From: Streptomyces sp. ADI96-02
GTDB lineage: Bacteria > Actinomycetota > Actinomycetes > Streptomycetales > Streptomycetaceae
DNA length: 52,395 nucleotides
Direction: 5' to 3'
Assembly: GCF_003846185.1 (NCBI RefSeq)
Contig: NZ_ML123034.1
Span: forward strand, 6,768,312 to 6,820,706
Shown here: positions 51,822-52,395 of the stretch, piece by piece
Layout: the number at the start of each line of letters is the position of its first letter
Numbering within the stretch: the stretch's first letter is position 1
The notes under the pieces: generated by a model
What the model saw: the letters and a program-made list of their open reading frames with translations, nothing else
What the model was told of the DNA's origin: nothing
Database searches by the model: none
Program-made: the position numbers and the translations under genes

Positions 51822-52343
51822 TTGATCACGGCTTCGCCGCGCCCCGCCGCGCGACCGCACACGCTCACCGCGCCGCCGTCCGTCGTGCGCTCCGCCCGCG
51901 CCGAGGACGCCGCCGCACTCGCGGAGCTGTCGCTGCCCTTCGTACGGTCGGGAGCCCTGCGGGAGCGGCCGGTCGCCCTCTACGCCGCCCACGCGACCGA
52001 CTTCCTGGTGGCGCAGGACGCGGACGGGGCTCTCGAAGGCTGCGTCGGGCTGCGGTCGTACGCGGCGGAGACCAGCGGGAGCACCGGGCCCGTGGGCGTG
52101 CTCTACAACTTCTGCGTGGCGGGCCGCCGGCAGGGGCGCGGCGTGGGAGCCGGGCTTCTGCACGCCGCGCTGGCCGGAGCGCGCGTCCGGGCTCTCGTCG
52201 CGCTGTTCACGGCGACGACGGGCGGCGGCGACCTGTTCCTGCGCCACGGGTTCGCACCGGCCTCCGCCCGCCAGGCTCCCGCGGCCTGGGCCGACTCCCT
52301 GGACCCCCGGCGGAACGCGCGGATCCTCGCCCGGTTCCTGTGA
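51822..52343 (+). CDS. GNAT-family N-acetyltransferase
   Basis: This 173-residue acetyltransferase has the acetyl-CoA-binding segment NFCVAGRRQGRGVGAGLLHAAL (Q/RxxGxG/A type) and the C-terminal LFLRHGFAPASA. The overall pattern (GCVGLRSY, LFTATTGGGDLFLRHGF) recalls the small N-acetylglutamate synthase-like GNATs, but the substrate is not determined. A TTG start at 51822 follows AAAGGAA by 5 nt. It is not a known member of the coelichelin cluster. Confidence 0.8.
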   Translation: MITASPRPAARPHTLTAPPSVVRSARAEDAAALAELSLPFVRSGALRERPVALYAAHATDFLVAQDADGALEGCVGLRSYAAETSGSTGPVGVLYNFCVAGRRQGRGVGAGLLHAALAGARVRALVALFTATTGGGDLFLRHGFAPASARQAPAAWADSLDPRRNARILARFL

Positions 52344-52365
52344 GATCGTCGCCCGGTTCCTGTGA
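52322..52365 (+). repeat. 22-bp tandem duplication of the 3' end of the GNAT gene
   Basis: The last codons and stop of the acetyltransferase (unit GATCCTCGCCCGGTTCCTGT plus GA) are repeated immediately after the stop with one mismatch, duplicating the stop codon. This is a recent-looking slippage product. Confidence 0.85.
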
Positions 52366-52395
52366 CGGCGGGCCGCGGGGGCCGTCGGCGGCCCG

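Overview
The window is about 52 kb of very GC-rich DNA. Its strong G/C bias at third codon positions, many GTG and TTG starts, and gene families indicate a Streptomyces or close relative. No rRNA, tRNA, CRISPR array, prophage or intact insertion sequence was recognised.

Positions 1-25,300 are mixed accessory and housekeeping genes. They comprise a polar amino-acid ABC importer cut by the left edge (1-2453, minus) and a large WGR/DUF4132 protein (2952-6779). A tightly coupled plus-strand cassette follows: a HemK-like methyltransferase, a CDGSH-type iron-sulfur protein and a haem-oxygenase-like di-iron oxidase (6938-8890), with a small helical protein behind it. Next come a DinB-like protein, a Tat-exported family 8 polysaccharide lyase with a class II aldolase and an AgaS-like sugar isomerase (9241-14247, minus), an SDR, an AI-2E family membrane protein, a low-affinity iron permease-like protein, and a HelD/HelR-type RNA polymerase-associated ATPase. 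The stretch ends with a small secreted protein, a PPOX flavoprotein, a carotenoid oxygenase, a DoxX-like protein and a FUSC-type exporter.

Positions 25,350-27,698 hold an alkyl-DHAP synthase-like flavoprotein and a divergent TetR regulator, which share a short intergenic region with a repeated palindrome.

Positions 27,824-51,255 are a complete coelichelin (tris-hydroxamate siderophore) cluster in the gene order known from S. coelicolor cchA-cchK: formyltransferase, ornithine N5-monooxygenase, two FecCD permeases, importer ATPase, siderophore-binding lipoprotein, ABC exporter half, three-module NRPS, second ABC exporter half, esterase and MbtH-like protein. Iron boxes (DmdR/IdeR-type operators) stand in the cchA/cchB gap and before cchF, cchH and cchJ/cchK; the one before cchE is weaker. 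The three adenylation specificity codes read from the sequence match those reported for coelichelin synthetase (formyl-hydroxyornithine, threonine, hydroxyornithine). Ornithine is hydroxylated by CchB and formylated by CchA, then joined by CchH with CchK as adenylation partner. CchG/CchI probably export the product, CchC-F re-import ferri-coelichelin, and CchJ hydrolyses an ester or thioester bond.

The most interesting observations are: (i) CchG and CchI have complementary, non-overlapping ATPase motif losses, so one working ATP site could form only between them; (ii) a 33-codon ORF with a strong ribosome binding site overlaps the cchJ start by ATGA; (iii) the third condensation domain of CchH lacks the catalytic second His of HHxxxDG; (iv) the methyltransferase/CDGSH/di-iron oxidase cassette looks like an uncharacterised oxidative system. 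The window ends with a GNAT acetyltransferase after a 566-bp stretch with no recognisable gene.
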